From Agromyces sp. Soil535 (GTDB taxonomy: Bacteria; Actinomycetota; Actinomycetes; Actinomycetales; Microbacteriaceae): DNA of 64,000 nt. Below the pieces are notes generated by a model. The model did no database searches. It was not told the DNA's origin and was given only the letters and a program-made list of their open reading frames with translations. The number at the start of each line of letters is the position of its first letter. Position 1 is the stretch's first letter. A program made the position numbers and the translations under genes. The DNA is taken from NCBI RefSeq assembly GCF_001428255.1, contig NZ_LMRW01000009.1, positions 1-64,000 on the forward strand. Direction: 5' to 3'. Below, in pieces: positions 13,825 to 22,537 of this stretch.

Positions 13825-15672
13825 ATGACGAGCGCCGCCACCACCACCGCACAGGCGATTCGCCGCGTCATCCGCAAGGGCGGCACGACCGATCGCACGT
13901 CGGCGCTCCTGCTGCTCTGCTTCACGGTCATCGCGGTCGTCTGGGCGAACTCCCCGTGGGGCGCCACGTACGACGAGTTCTGGGACACCGAGGTCGAGAT
14001 CGTCATCGGCGAGTTCGCCGCCCACCTCACGTTGCACCAGCTCGTGAACGACGGCCTCATGGCGTTCTTCTTCTTCACCGTCGGACTCGAGGTGAAGAGC
14101 GAGTTCACGATCGGCGAGCTCACTGACCGGTCACGAGCTGCGGTACCGGTGATCGCCGCGATCGCGGGCCTCGCGCTGCCTGCCGCGATCTTCCTGCTGC
14201 TCAACGCCGGGACGGGCCAGGCGAACGCGTGGGGCATCGTGATCTCCACCGACACCGCCTTCCTGCTCGGCGCGCTCGCGATCATCGGGCCCAGGTTCCC
14301 GGCGCGGCTGCGCACGTTCCTGCTCACGCTCGCGGTCGTCGACGACATCGGGGCGCTCGTGGCGATCGCCGTGTTCTACAACGAAGGGCTGCAGGCACTG
14401 CCGCTCGCGATCGTCGCGGTGCTGCTGGTGGCGCTGGCGCTCGTGCGATTCCTGCCCGTCGGGCGCGGCCCCGCGTACGCGGTGCTGGGCTTCGGGCTGT
14501 GGCTCGCGGTCGCGGCGGCGGGCGTGCACCCGACGCTCGCGGGCGTCGCGGTGGCGCTGCTCATCCCGGTGTTCCCGCCGCGGCGCATGGACGTCGAGCG
14601 CGCTGCCGAGATCACCCGCGCGTTCCGGGAATCGCCCAATACGGCGTACGCGCGCGCGGCGACCCGAAGCCTGCGCGACTCGATCTCGATCAACGAGCGC
14701 CTGCAGGCGGCGTGGTCGCCGTACATCGCGTTCATCGTGCTGCCGATCTTCGCGCTCGCGAACGCCGGCGTACGGCTCGACCCGGCGACGCTCGCCGACG
14801 CCGTCGTCTCGCCGCTCACGTGGGGCGTGGTGGCGGGCCTCGTGGTCGGCAAGTTCGTCGGCATCACGGGTGCCACCGCGCTGGTGCGGAGGCTGCGCCT
14901 CGGTCGCCTGGCGCCGGGGCTCACCATGCCCCGCATCGCGGGAGGCGCGGCCCTCTCGGGCATCGGATTCACGATCGCGCTGTTCATCGTGGGACTCGCG
15001 ATCGAGGACCCCGAGACGCAGGACCTGGCGCGCGTGGGCGTGCTCGCGGCATCCGTCATCGCCTTCGTGCTGGGCTGGGCGATCTTCGCGGTGGGCGACC
15101 GGCTCCAGCCGCCGATGCCCGTGGGCGCGAAGCTCGCGCGCCCGGTCGACGTGGAGCGCGACCACTTCAAGGGCCGGCCCGACGCGCCCTACACGATCGT
15201 GGAGTACGGCGATTTCGAGTGCCCGTTCTGCAGCCGGGCGACGGGCTCGATCGACGCGGTGATCGCCCACTTCGGCGACGACGTGCGGTGGGTGTTCCGT
15301 CACCTGCCGCTCGAGACCGTGCACCCGCACGCGAAGGAGGCCGCGCAGGCGGCCGAGGCGGCGGCGCTGCAGGGCCGCTTCCTGGACATGGCGCGCACGC
15401 TGTTCGCCCACCAGGACCGTCTCACCACCGACGACCTCTGCCAGCACGCCCGCGACCTCGGCCTCGACCTCGACCGTTTCGCGGACGACCTGCGCTCGCC
15501 GGCCGTCGTGCGACGCGTCGAGGACGACATGCTCGACGCCGAGCTCATGGACCTGCACGCCACGCCGACCTTCTTCATCGGCGAGCGCCGGCACGTCGGC
15601 CCGTACGACTCGGCGACGCTCATCCTGGCGCTGGAGGCGGGCCGGGAGCGCGACGAGCGCGCTGCGGGGTGA
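13825..15672 (+). CDS. nhaA: Na+/H+ antiporter NhaA fused to a DsbA-like thioredoxin domain
   Basis: A 615-residue fusion. Residues 1-430 form an NhaA antiporter, which exchanges sodium for protons: helices throughout, ISTDTAFLLGAL with the conserved Asp143, and TLAVVDDIGALV with the ion-binding pair Asp173/Asp174. Residues 440-610 form a DsbA-like thioredoxin domain with GDFECPFCSRAT, the CPFC active site at Cys466-Cys469, and the cis-Pro loop HATPTFFIG. Such NhaA-thioredoxin fusions are known in actinobacteria. The second domain follows an even or odd number of helices that cannot be settled here, so its side of the membrane is uncertain. The first gene after the iron-box-like site is a small membrane protein directly upstream. 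Its stop abuts the convergent DUF4287 gene with no spacer. Confidence 0.94.
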   Translation: MTSAATTTAQAIRRVIRKGGTTDRTSALLLLCFTVIAVVWANSPWGATYDEFWDTEVEIVIGEFAAHLTLHQLVNDGLMAFFFFTVGLEVKSEFTIGELTDRSRAAVPVIAAIAGLALPAAIFLLLNAGTGQANAWGIVISTDTAFLLGALAIIGPRFPARLRTFLLTLAVVDDIGALVAIAVFYNEGLQALPLAIVAVLLVALALVRFLPVGRGPAYAVLGFGLWLAVAAAGVHPTLAGVAVALLIPVFPPRRMDVERAAEITRAFRESPNTAYARAATRSLRDSISINERLQAAWSPYIAFIVLPIFALANAGVRLDPATLADAVVSPLTWGVVAGLVVGKFVGITGATALVRRLRLGRLAPGLTMPRIAGGAALSGIGFTIALFIVGLAIEDPETQDLARVGVLAASVIAFVLGWAIFAVGDRLQPPMPVGAKLARPVDVERDHFKGRPDAPYTIVEYGDFECPFCSRATGSIDAVIAHFGDDVRWVFRHLPLETVHPHAKEAAQAAEAAALQGRFLDMARTLFAHQDRLTTDDLCQHARDLGLDLDRFADDLRSPAVVRRVEDDMLDAELMDLHATPTFFIGERRHVGPYDSATLILALEAGRERDERAAG

Positions 15673-15963
15673 CTACTCGGGCTTCGTGGCCTTGCCGTCG
15701 AGCCAGAGCATGTCGCTCGGGTCGCTGTGGGTGCCGCCCGAGTCCACGTGCTTCGCGTCGATCTGCGGCCCCTTCTTGATGACGTGCACGAGCGCCATCG
15801 CGTGCCCCCGCCCGAGGTCGTAGTCGGCCTTCAACCAGTCGACGATGACCCCCGCCTTGACCGAAGGGTCGTCGTAGCCCTTCTCGTGTGCGAGCTCGAT
15901 GAACTGCCGGGGCGTGAGCCCGGTCTTCTCCTCGATGTTGTCGAGATATGCCTGGAACGACAT
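15673..15963 (-). CDS. DUF4287 domain protein
   Basis: A 96-residue protein of the DUF4287 family. The landmarks are SFQAYLDNIEEKTGLTPRQFIELA, then VKAGVIVDWLKADYDLGRGHAMALVHVIKKG, the most conserved segment in this family. Function is unknown; the domain is often found with DUF5655 or SRPBCC proteins and is sometimes annotated as a mycobacterial stress protein. The ATG at 15963 is preceded by AGGAGGATCGC, an excellent ribosome site, while an open frame further upstream lacks family sequence. Its stop codon is immediately adjacent to the stop of the convergent nhaA gene. Confidence 0.86.
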   Translation of the reverse strand: MSFQAYLDNIEEKTGLTPRQFIELAHEKGYDDPSVKAGVIVDWLKADYDLGRGHAMALVHVIKKGPQIDAKHVDSGGTHSDPSDMLWLDGKATKPE

Positions 15964-16207
15964 GCGATCCTCCTTCGTCGATTTCGCGAGTCTACGGGTG
16001 CCGACCGACGCCTGCCAGCGGCGGGCGCGGGCGCCCATCACGCGATGTCGCGCATCCCCTCGAGTTCGAGCCGCAGTCCGCGCACCTCCGTCGGCTCGAC
16101 GGCCTGCCGATGCGCGTGCGAGTCGGAGTGTTCCCGTTGCGCCTCGCTGGTGACGGTGCCCCCGCGCGCGCCGTCGCGTTCGTCGACTGAGTCGGCGGCG
16201 TGGACGC
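15964..16207. other. Intergenic, no supportable gene
   Basis: About 240 bases between the DUF4287 start and the sirtuin stop. A minus-strand frame of 67 codons exists (16038-16241), ending LRLELEGMRDIA, but it overlaps the sirtuin and has no clear ribosome site or family resemblance, so I do not call it. No strong hairpin was seen. Confidence 0.4.
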
Positions 16208-16912
<705 letters not shown>

Positions 16913-17106
16913 TGAACCGCGTCCACCCCTGGCCTGCGCCCACTGCAGGAAGAATCGGGCGCCCCGCGGCGAGTGCAGGGCCTTCCGACGGCGTGTCGCT
17001 CGAACCTTCCTGCATTGGGGCGCCGGAGGCCGTACGCCGACAGGCGTACGGCGAGTGACTCCCACGAGCGGATGCCCCGGCGGCGCGCCCTCGGCATCGT
17101 GGAGGC

Positions 17107-17673
17107 ATGACCGCTACCACCACCACGCGAACGACACCCCGCCCGCGGGCCGACGCCCGGGCCATCCGGATGCCGCTCTCAGCCCGCGCACGCAAGTTGC
17201 TGCTGCTCGTGCACATCGCGGCCGCGGGAGTGTGGCTCGGCCTCGACCTCGTGCTCGGCATCCTCGTGTTCACGGCGATCACGGGCGACCCGACCGGAGC
17301 GGGGGCCGCCGCGGCGAGCCTCGCCGCCGTGGCGACCTGGCCGATCGTGATAGTCGGCCTCGTGTCCCTCGTCTCCGGCGTGCTGCTGGGACTCGGCACG
17401 AAGTACGGGCTCGTGCGCTACCGCTGGGTGCTCGTGAAGCTCGTGATCAACGTGGTGCTCGTGACCCTCGTCGTGCTCGTGCTCTGGCCCGGCATCGTGA
17501 ACCTCGGCGACGCCGGTCGCGCGGCCCTGGCCGAGGGTGACGCACCCGCGGTCAGCGCGACCCTCGTGTTCCCGCCGGTCGTCTCGTCGACCGCCCTCAT
17601 CGTCGCGATGACGTTGTCGGTCTTCAAGCCCTGGGGGCGAACGCGACGGATCAGTCGCGGGCCGTCTGCGTGA
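17107..17673 (+). CDS. Four-helix membrane protein (DUF2269-like)
   Basis: A 188-residue membrane protein. After a Thr/Arg-rich N-terminal tail of about 30 residues come four hydrophobic helices: KLLLLVHIAAAGVWLGLDLV, VATWPIVIVGLVSLVSGVLL, WVLVKLVINVVLVTLVVLVLW, and FPPVVSSTALIVAMTLSVF. The first helix, with its HIAAAGVWLG pattern, resembles DUF2269 or copper-resistance-like four-helix proteins; no function is assigned. Its 3' end overlaps the convergent tetR gene by 23 bp. Confidence 0.7.
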   Translation: MTATTTTRTTPRPRADARAIRMPLSARARKLLLLVHIAAAGVWLGLDLVLGILVFTAITGDPTGAGAAAASLAAVATWPIVIVGLVSLVSGVLLGLGTKYGLVRYRWVLVKLVINVVLVTLVVLVLWPGIVNLGDAGRAALAEGDAPAVSATLVFPPVVSSTALIVAMTLSVFKPWGRTRRISRGPSA

Positions 17674-18256
17674 CGCCGATCGCGCGCAGGAGCAGGTCGA
17701 CGGTCGCGTCGGTCGCCTCCGCCACCGAGACGCCGTCCAGCAGGTCGCCGGTCGCCAGGGCGGCGACGCCGTGCACGCTCGCGAACGCGACGAGCGCGAG
17801 TCGCTCGGGGTCGTCGCCTGCCGTCACGGCGCCCGCCGCCTGCGCCTCGGCGATCAGCTCGACCGCCGCCCGCAAGCTGCCGCGGCCCGCCTCGACGAGG
17901 GCATCGCTCGCGTCGGCCTCGTGCTTGACCGTGTACATGAGCCCGAGCAGGGCGGCGTTGTCGACGGCGAACGTCACGTAGGCGCTCGCGATGGCGCGGA
18001 AGCGGGCGTCGAAGGTGCCGGGCGTGGCCGCGGCATCCGCCATCGCCCGATTGAGGCGCTGGAAGCCGTCGAGGGCGAGCGCGTCGAGCAGGGCACGCCT
18101 GTCGCGGAAGTGCCGGGCGGGCGCCGCGTGGCTGACGTTCGCGTCGCGGGCGAGCTGCCGGAGCGAGAGCGCCTCGACGCCCGACCGCTGCACACTGCGC
18201 TCGGCGAGCTCGAGGAGCGTCTCGCGGAGGTTCTCGTGGTGGTAGGCGGCCGACAC
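17651..18256 (-). CDS. TetR/AcrR family regulator (TetR_C_13/WHG type)
   Basis: A 201-residue TetR repressor. The N-terminal HTH (about 8-55) reads NLRETLLELAERSVQRSG, LSLRQLARDANVSHAAPARHFRDRRALLDALA, where the AAPARHF recognition helix is characteristic of members with the WHG/TetR_C_13 ligand domain. That domain follows, with YVTFAVDNAALLGLMY and LALVAFASVHGVAAL. The adjacent divergent gene is an SDR oxidoreductase, and an 8-bp inverted repeat spans the promoter between them. It is probably the local repressor of that gene and of itself. Confidence 0.92.
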   Translation of the reverse strand: MSAAYHHENLRETLLELAERSVQRSGVEALSLRQLARDANVSHAAPARHFRDRRALLDALALDGFQRLNRAMADAAATPGTFDARFRAIASAYVTFAVDNAALLGLMYTVKHEADASDALVEAGRGSLRAAVELIAEAQAAGAVTAGDDPERLALVAFASVHGVAALATGDLLDGVSVAEATDATVDLLLRAIGVTQTARD

Positions 18257-18283
18257 AGGGCGAGTCTAGTGCAGATGTAGGCA

Positions 18284-18319
18284 TTGACAACACGGCGCGC
18301 GAGGCGCATCATGTTGTCA
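18284..18319 (+). promoter_or_regulatory. Promoter with 8-bp inverted repeat (TetR operator) for the SDR gene
   Basis: TGACAACA (18285-18292) and TGTTGTCA (18312-18319) are perfect inverted arms 19 bp apart. The left arm overlaps a -35 TTGACA (18284-18289) and the right arm overlaps a -10 CATCAT (18307-18312), with 17 bp between the boxes. Binding of the divergent TetR protein would block this promoter. Confidence 0.7.
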
Positions 18320-18364
18320 CTGACTACTTCCAGTCCCTGACCTCGAACCGATCGGAACACCACC

Positions 18365-19153
18365 ATGGCCCGCAACCACGCCGGCACCACCGCGATCGTC
18401 ACGGGCGCGAGCTCGGGCCTCGGCGCCGAGTTCGCCCGCACCCTCGCCGCACGGGGCGCGAACCTCGTGCTCATCGCGCGACGCGCAGACCGGCTCACCG
18501 CACTCGCGGACGAGCTCGCCGCCGCGCACGGCGTCGACGCGCATCCGCTCGCCCTCGACCTCGCCGCACCTGGCGCGGTCGAAGCCGTCACGACGTTCGT
18601 GCGTGAGCGCGGCCTCAGCATCGACTCGCTCGTGAACAACGCCGGCTTCGGCATGCACGGCGAGCTCGCCGAGGCGGATGCCGCGCGCATCGACGAGCAG
18701 GTGCGCCTCAACGTCGGCGCGCTCGTCTCGCTCACCCGCGCCTTCCTGCCCGAGATGACGGCGTCGGGTCGAGGCATCCTGGTGAACGTCGCGAGCACCG
18801 CCGCGTTCCAGCCGTTGCCGTACATGGCCGTCTACGGTGCGACGAAGGTGTTCGTGCTGAGCTTCACCGAGGCGGTGGCCTACGAGACCCGCGAGAGCGG
18901 ACTGCGCGTCACCACGCTCTGCCCCGGCGCCACCCGCACCGAGTTCTTCGACGTCGTCGGCACCCAGGAGGCGCGTGTCGGCGACTACCAGACCCCGGAG
19001 GAGGTCGTCGCCACGGCGATACGCGCACTCGACGCTCGGCGCACGCCGTCGTCGGTGGTGTCGGGTGGCCGCAACAGCGCGGCGGCCGTGCTGGCGCGGA
19101 TCATGCCGCGCTCCATCGTCATCCCGATGACCGCGCGCCTCATGGCGAACTGA
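18365..19153 (+). CDS. Short-chain dehydrogenase/reductase (SDR)
   Basis: A 262-residue classical SDR oxidoreductase. The cofactor site is IVTGASSGLGAEFARTLA (TGxxxGxG) with LIARRADRL following strand 2, which suggests NADP preference. The NNAG motif is LVNNAGFGMHG, the catalytic Ser is in NVASTAAFQP, and Tyr/Lys are in YMAVYGATKVFV. The C-terminus has LCPGATRTEFF. The substrate is unknown; the sequence style (DltE/YqjQ-like) is common in actinobacteria. The start ATG at 18365 lies some 45 bases after the TetR-controlled promoter, with GGAACACCACC upstream. Confidence 0.93.
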   Translation: MARNHAGTTAIVTGASSGLGAEFARTLAARGANLVLIARRADRLTALADELAAAHGVDAHPLALDLAAPGAVEAVTTFVRERGLSIDSLVNNAGFGMHGELAEADAARIDEQVRLNVGALVSLTRAFLPEMTASGRGILVNVASTAAFQPLPYMAVYGATKVFVLSFTEAVAYETRESGLRVTTLCPGATRTEFFDVVGTQEARVGDYQTPEEVVATAIRALDARRTPSSVVSGGRNSAAAVLARIMPRSIVIPMTARLMAN

Positions 19154-19198
19154 GCGGATGCCGCGGCACCCGCGGCGCGCTCTGGGCTGAGCGCCTGG

Positions 19199-19618
19199 TC
19201 AACGCCGCCGGTCGGCGGGCAGCGTCGACCAGACGGCGAGCGCGACGAGCAGGGGCTGGAAGAACAGGCGGATGAAGCGGGCGCGGTCGGTCGCGAGGCC
19301 GAAGGCGCTGCGGCGCTCGGCCCACTGGGCGAGGTTGCCGGGGAAGACCGCGATGAAGAACGCCGCGACGATCGTGCCGATGCGCTCCCGCTCGCGCGGG
19401 AGCGCGACGAGCGCCGCGCCGAGGCCGATCTCGGCGACACCCGACCCGACGACGACCGCGTCGGCGTCCATCGGCACCCACGGCGGCACCTGCGACCGGA
19501 ACTCGCGGCGCGCCCAGAACAGGTGGCTCACGCCCGCGAAGACGAGACCGGCGGCGAGCAGGACACGGCCGATCGTGCGCCCGGGCGTCGACCGCGGGAT
19601 GCCGGCCCGCCGTGTCAT
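19199..19618 (-). CDS. DoxX family membrane protein
   Basis: A 139-residue four-helix membrane protein of the DoxX-like family. The helices are IGRVLLAAGLVFAGVSHLFW, VVVGSGVAEIGLGAALVAL, IGTIVAAFFIAVFPGNLAQW, and LFFQPLLVALAVWS. The segment WARREFRSQVPPWVPMDAD between helices 1 and 2 is typical of this subgroup. The role of DoxX proteins is poorly defined (membrane redox homeostasis in mycobacteria). The ATG at 19618 overlaps the stop codon of the small upstream membrane protein gene (ATGA), so both form an operon. Confidence 0.85.
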   Translation of the reverse strand: MTRRAGIPRSTPGRTIGRVLLAAGLVFAGVSHLFWARREFRSQVPPWVPMDADAVVVGSGVAEIGLGAALVALPRERERIGTIVAAFFIAVFPGNLAQWAERRSAFGLATDRARFIRLFFQPLLVALAVWSTLPADRRR

Positions 19619-19809
19619 CGCTCGATCGACTTCTGCTCGTCGGAGGGTCGCATGAGGTTCCGGAGCACGAGGAAGACGACCACCGCGACCACGGCCACGA
19701 TCGCGAGCTTGCCGATGAACCAGAGCAGGCTGAACAGGACGTCGACGAGGAACCAGGCGACGATCACCGCGACGATCACGCCGATGACGGTCCAGACGGT
19801 ACGGCTCAT
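19615..19809 (-). CDS. Small membrane protein (64 aa)
   Basis: A 64-residue protein with two hydrophobic stretches, WTVIGVIVAVIVAWFLVDVLF and IGKLAIVAVVAVVVFLVLRN, and a charged C-terminal tail ending DEQKSIER. It overlaps the DoxX-like gene by 4 bp and is the first gene of the pair. Hydrophobic small proteins of this kind are common in Microbacteriaceae; I do not recognise a defined family. Confidence 0.75.
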   Translation of the reverse strand: MSRTVWTVIGVIVAVIVAWFLVDVLFSLLWFIGKLAIVAVVAVVVFLVLRNLMRPSDEQKSIER

Positions 19810-19829
19810 GCTTCGAGGCTAGCCGTAGG

Positions 19830-20486
19830 ATGCGGCTGATGATGCCGGATTCGATCGACGCCTTCGTCGAGCGGCTCGCGGCGGGCCGCTCGGGCCCGAA
19901 CAGCGTGAACCCGTTCGATCGCTCGCGCCGCGACAACGCGATCAGACGTCGGAACCTGGCGTTGTACCTCGAGCAGCTGGCGGAACGACGCCCCAGCGTG
20001 CTCCTCGTGGGCGAAGCACCCGGCTATCGCGGCATGGCGATCACGGGCGTCCCGTTCACGAACACGGTGCTCCTGCGGCGGGGCATCCCGCATTTCGGGC
20101 TCTTCGGGACCGCGAACGGCTATGCGATTCCGGATGTGCCGGGCGTCGCCGCCGAGCCGACGGCGACCGTGATGTGGCAGACGCTCGTGGCGCTCGACTT
20201 CCTGCCGGTGCTGTGGAGCGCCTTCCCGCTGCATCCCCACCGCCCTGGCGACCCTATGTCGAACCGCACGCCGTCGGTGGCCGAGACCTCGGAATGGTCA
20301 TGGTCCTGGCAGGCGCTGATGGACGTCATGTCGATTCGGTCGGTCGTCGCGGTCGGCAATGTCGCGCACGCCAGCCTGGCGAGAAGCGGGATGTCGGTCC
20401 CGCGCGTGCGGCACCCCGCGCACGGCGGTCGGGAGGAGTTCCGGCGCGGCCTGCAGGCGCTGCTCGCCGAGGGCACCATCGCCTGA
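19830..20486 (+). CDS. Uracil-DNA glycosylase superfamily protein
   Basis: A 218-residue protein with UDG-superfamily motifs. Motif A is LLVGEAPGYRGMAITGVPFT, with the water-activating region GEAPG; the C-terminal motif is RHPAHGG in the place of the usual HPS. Between them lies the subgroup-specific FPLHPHRPGDPMSNRTPS and the SVVAVGNVAH strand. Neither the catalytic aspartate of family 1 nor iron-sulfur cysteines of families 4/5 are visible, so the activity on uracil is not certain. The start is ATG 19830 or ATG 19839; both give the same domain. It is divergent from the small membrane protein operon with a very short spacer. Confidence 0.78.
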   Translation: MRLMMPDSIDAFVERLAAGRSGPNSVNPFDRSRRDNAIRRRNLALYLEQLAERRPSVLLVGEAPGYRGMAITGVPFTNTVLLRRGIPHFGLFGTANGYAIPDVPGVAAEPTATVMWQTLVALDFLPVLWSAFPLHPHRPGDPMSNRTPSVAETSEWSWSWQALMDVMSIRSVVAVGNVAHASLARSGMSVPRVRHPAHGGREEFRRGLQALLAEGTIA

Positions 20487-20499
20487 GCCCGCCGCCCGT

Positions 20500-21228
20500 T
20501 CAGCGGATGCCGCCTCCGAGCCGCGCCGAGATCGCCGCGGCGGTCGCCCTCGCCGCAGCCACCACGTCGTCGAGCCCCACCGCGCTGTACGACGTGCCGA
20601 TGTATGGCACCGTGAGGGCGGCGACCGTCGCACCCGTGCGATCCGTGACCGCGGCGACCACGTCGGTGATGCCCGCCTGCAGGCGATCGGTGCGGGTGAG
20701 ATACCCCGCAGCGAGCTGCCCGGCCTCGGCCGGCGTGAGGGCACCGGCATCCGCTGCGACCTGCGAGGCCAGCACGGCACCGGTCGCCGTGCTCTCGACG
20801 GGGAAGCGCGCGCCTACCCGCACGTGGTACCCGAAGTCGGCGGGCGACTCGGCCTGCGAGATGATGCGCACGACACCGGCGTCGTCGACGCTGAGGTTGC
20901 ACGACTGCCGGATCGCGTCGGCGAGCTCCCGCATGGGCCCTGCGGCGAGCTGCACGAGACCGCGCAGAGGTGGGTGCCGGTGCGCCAGGTCGAAGAGCGC
21001 CATCGAGAGGACGTAGCGGCCCGATCGGTCGTCGCGGGTCACGTACCCCCGCCGCTCGAGCGTCGCGAGCACGCGGTAGATCTGGCTGACGTTGCGCCCG
21101 ACGGACTCGGCGATCTCGGTCTGCGTGAGCCCGCGAGCCTCCCCGGCGAGCAGTTCGAGGATGTCGAGCGCCTTGTCGAGCGCAGGAGCCGAGTAGTCGG
21201 TGGTGCGATCTGCGATGCGTTCGGCCAT
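20500..21228 (-). CDS. IclR family transcriptional regulator
   Basis: A 242-residue IclR regulator. The N-terminal winged helix (about 15-80) has ALDKALDILELLA, TQTEIAESVGRNVSQIYRVLATLERRGYVTRD and SGRYVLSMALFDLA. The C-terminal GAF-like effector domain contains LVQLAAGPMRELADAI, PVESTATGAVLASQ and TVPYIGTS. It lies 25 bases downstream of the adenosylhomocysteinase-like gene in the same direction, so the two are an operon. The region upstream of that operon has CATATRTGAAA repeats which are good candidates for its binding sites. Confidence 0.92.
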   Translation of the reverse strand: MAERIADRTTDYSAPALDKALDILELLAGEARGLTQTEIAESVGRNVSQIYRVLATLERRGYVTRDDRSGRYVLSMALFDLAHRHPPLRGLVQLAAGPMRELADAIRQSCNLSVDDAGVVRIISQAESPADFGYHVRVGARFPVESTATGAVLASQVAADAGALTPAEAGQLAAGYLTRTDRLQAGITDVVAAVTDRTGATVAALTVPYIGTSYSAVGLDDVVAAARATAAAISARLGGGIR

Positions 21229-21253
21229 GCGGATGCCTCCAGCGGATCGGCGG

Positions 21254-22429
21254 TCAGCGGTGGGCGCCGATGGCCCGCACGAAGCGGCGCGCGATCTCGC
21301 GCTCCAGGTCGTCGGGCACGGGCTGGGCGCCCGGCGGGAGCGACGCCGCCGCCGTGGCGACCCGCTCGAGCGAGAGCGATTGCAGCAGGAATCCGAGGTC
21401 CATGGCCTCGAGCGAGTTGCCCTTGGGCTCCCGCCCGGCGAGGTTCACCATGCGGCCGCCCGCGAGCAGGATGAGCTCGCGTCCGTCCGGCAGGTCGATG
21501 CGCTCGATCGCCGCGTCGAGCTCCGTGACGGCGGTCGCGCGGGCGTAGAGCGCCTCGGTGTCGATCTCCCACGGGAAGTGCCCCGCGTTCGCGAGCACCG
21601 CACCTGTGGACAGCAGGTCGAACACCTCGTCGGTGATGATGCCCGGGTGCCCCGTGGCCGTGACGAAGAACTCGCCCCACTCGGCGAGATTCCGCATGTC
21701 GTCGACGCGGTACCCGTCGAGCGCGGCCTCGAAGGCCTTGATCTCGTCGATCTCGGCCACGGCGACCCGTCCGCCGAAGGCCCGCAGGTACTGCGCGATG
21801 CCGCGCCCGCACCAGCCGTAGCCGGCCACCACGAACCGGCGGCCGGGGATCATCAGGTTGGTGATGCGCATGATGCTCTCCACCACCGACTGCCCGACGC
21901 CGTGCCGGTTCTCGCCGATCGCCTTCAGCGGACTGTCGTTGATGACGATGGTCGGGAACGGCACGCGGCCCGCGAGCTCCGTGCGCAGGCGGATCCCGCC
22001 GCTCGTCGTCTCCTCGGTACCGCCGATCACCGAGCCGGCCGCGCCGGCGGCGACGATGCCGGCCACGAGGTCGGCGCCGTTGTCGAGCAGGATGTCGGGT
22101 CGCGATGCGACCACGGCGGCGACGTTCGCCTCGTGCTGCTCGAGCGTGTCGTCGCGACGACCGAACACGGTCATGCCCGAATCGCGGAGGAAGGCGGCGA
22201 TGTCGTCCTGCGTCGACCCGTGGTTGCCGGTGGCCACCACCTCGGCGCCGCCCGCGGCGAGCACCTCGAGCAGCACGGCGGTCTTCGGCTCGACGTGCAG
22301 CGACATGCCCACGCGGCGGCCGGCGAACGGCCGGCGCTCGGCGAAGTCGCGGCGGGTCGCGGCGAGCAGCGGCATCCGCGACCTGATCCAGGCGATGCGG
22401 GCGGCGCCGCGTTCGAGGAGTTCCGACAT
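21254..22429 (-). CDS. S-adenosylhomocysteine hydrolase-like protein
   Basis: A 391-residue protein of the adenosylhomocysteinase family. Canonical enzymes split S-adenosylhomocysteine into adenosine and homocysteine with bound NAD. Visible motifs are MSLHVEPKTAVLLEVL, VATGNHGSTQDDIAA, the NDSPLKAIGENRHG loop with the conserved Lys and Asn-Asp, and the Rossmann motif VVAGYGWCGRGIA, plus FFVTATGHPGII. It is shorter than typical actinobacterial AhcY (about 480-490 residues) and closer to the short archaeal type; the N-terminal substrate part is divergent (CNTFSTQD is GNHGSTQD), so it may act on a related nucleoside thioether. It is co-transcribed with an IclR gene, unusual for the housekeeping enzyme, suggesting a catabolic paralog. 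Confidence 0.85.
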   Translation of the reverse strand: MSELLERGAARIAWIRSRMPLLAATRRDFAERRPFAGRRVGMSLHVEPKTAVLLEVLAAGGAEVVATGNHGSTQDDIAAFLRDSGMTVFGRRDDTLEQHEANVAAVVASRPDILLDNGADLVAGIVAAGAAGSVIGGTEETTSGGIRLRTELAGRVPFPTIVINDSPLKAIGENRHGVGQSVVESIMRITNLMIPGRRFVVAGYGWCGRGIAQYLRAFGGRVAVAEIDEIKAFEAALDGYRVDDMRNLAEWGEFFVTATGHPGIITDEVFDLLSTGAVLANAGHFPWEIDTEALYARATAVTELDAAIERIDLPDGRELILLAGGRMVNLAGREPKGNSLEAMDLGFLLQSLSLERVATAAASLPPGAQPVPDDLEREIARRFVRAIGAHR

Positions 22430-22440
22430 CTCGACTCGCT

Positions 22441-22470
22441 TTCATATATGAATGCAGCTTTCACATATGG
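22441..22470 (-). promoter_or_regulatory. Repeated CATATRTGAAA boxes upstream of the ahcY-like/iclR operon
   Basis: On the minus strand CATATGTGAAAG and CATATATGAAAG occur as direct repeats 19 bp apart, and the proximal one is the core of a perfect 12-bp palindrome TTCATATATGAA (22441-22452). This AT-rich island, just upstream of the ATG at 22429, contrasts with the surrounding GC-rich DNA and is the likely IclR operator. Confidence 0.65.
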
Positions 22471-22537
22471 TACCGGACGCCCGCGCAACGGCGCTCGGGG
22501 CAGGAGACGCTGACCGGGCCGTTGCACTACGTCCGGA

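Noticed and set aside
22430..22537. SAH riboswitch upstream of the ahcY-like gene
   Set aside because: The leader is short and AT-rich with direct repeats; no riboswitch-like stem arrangement was seen.
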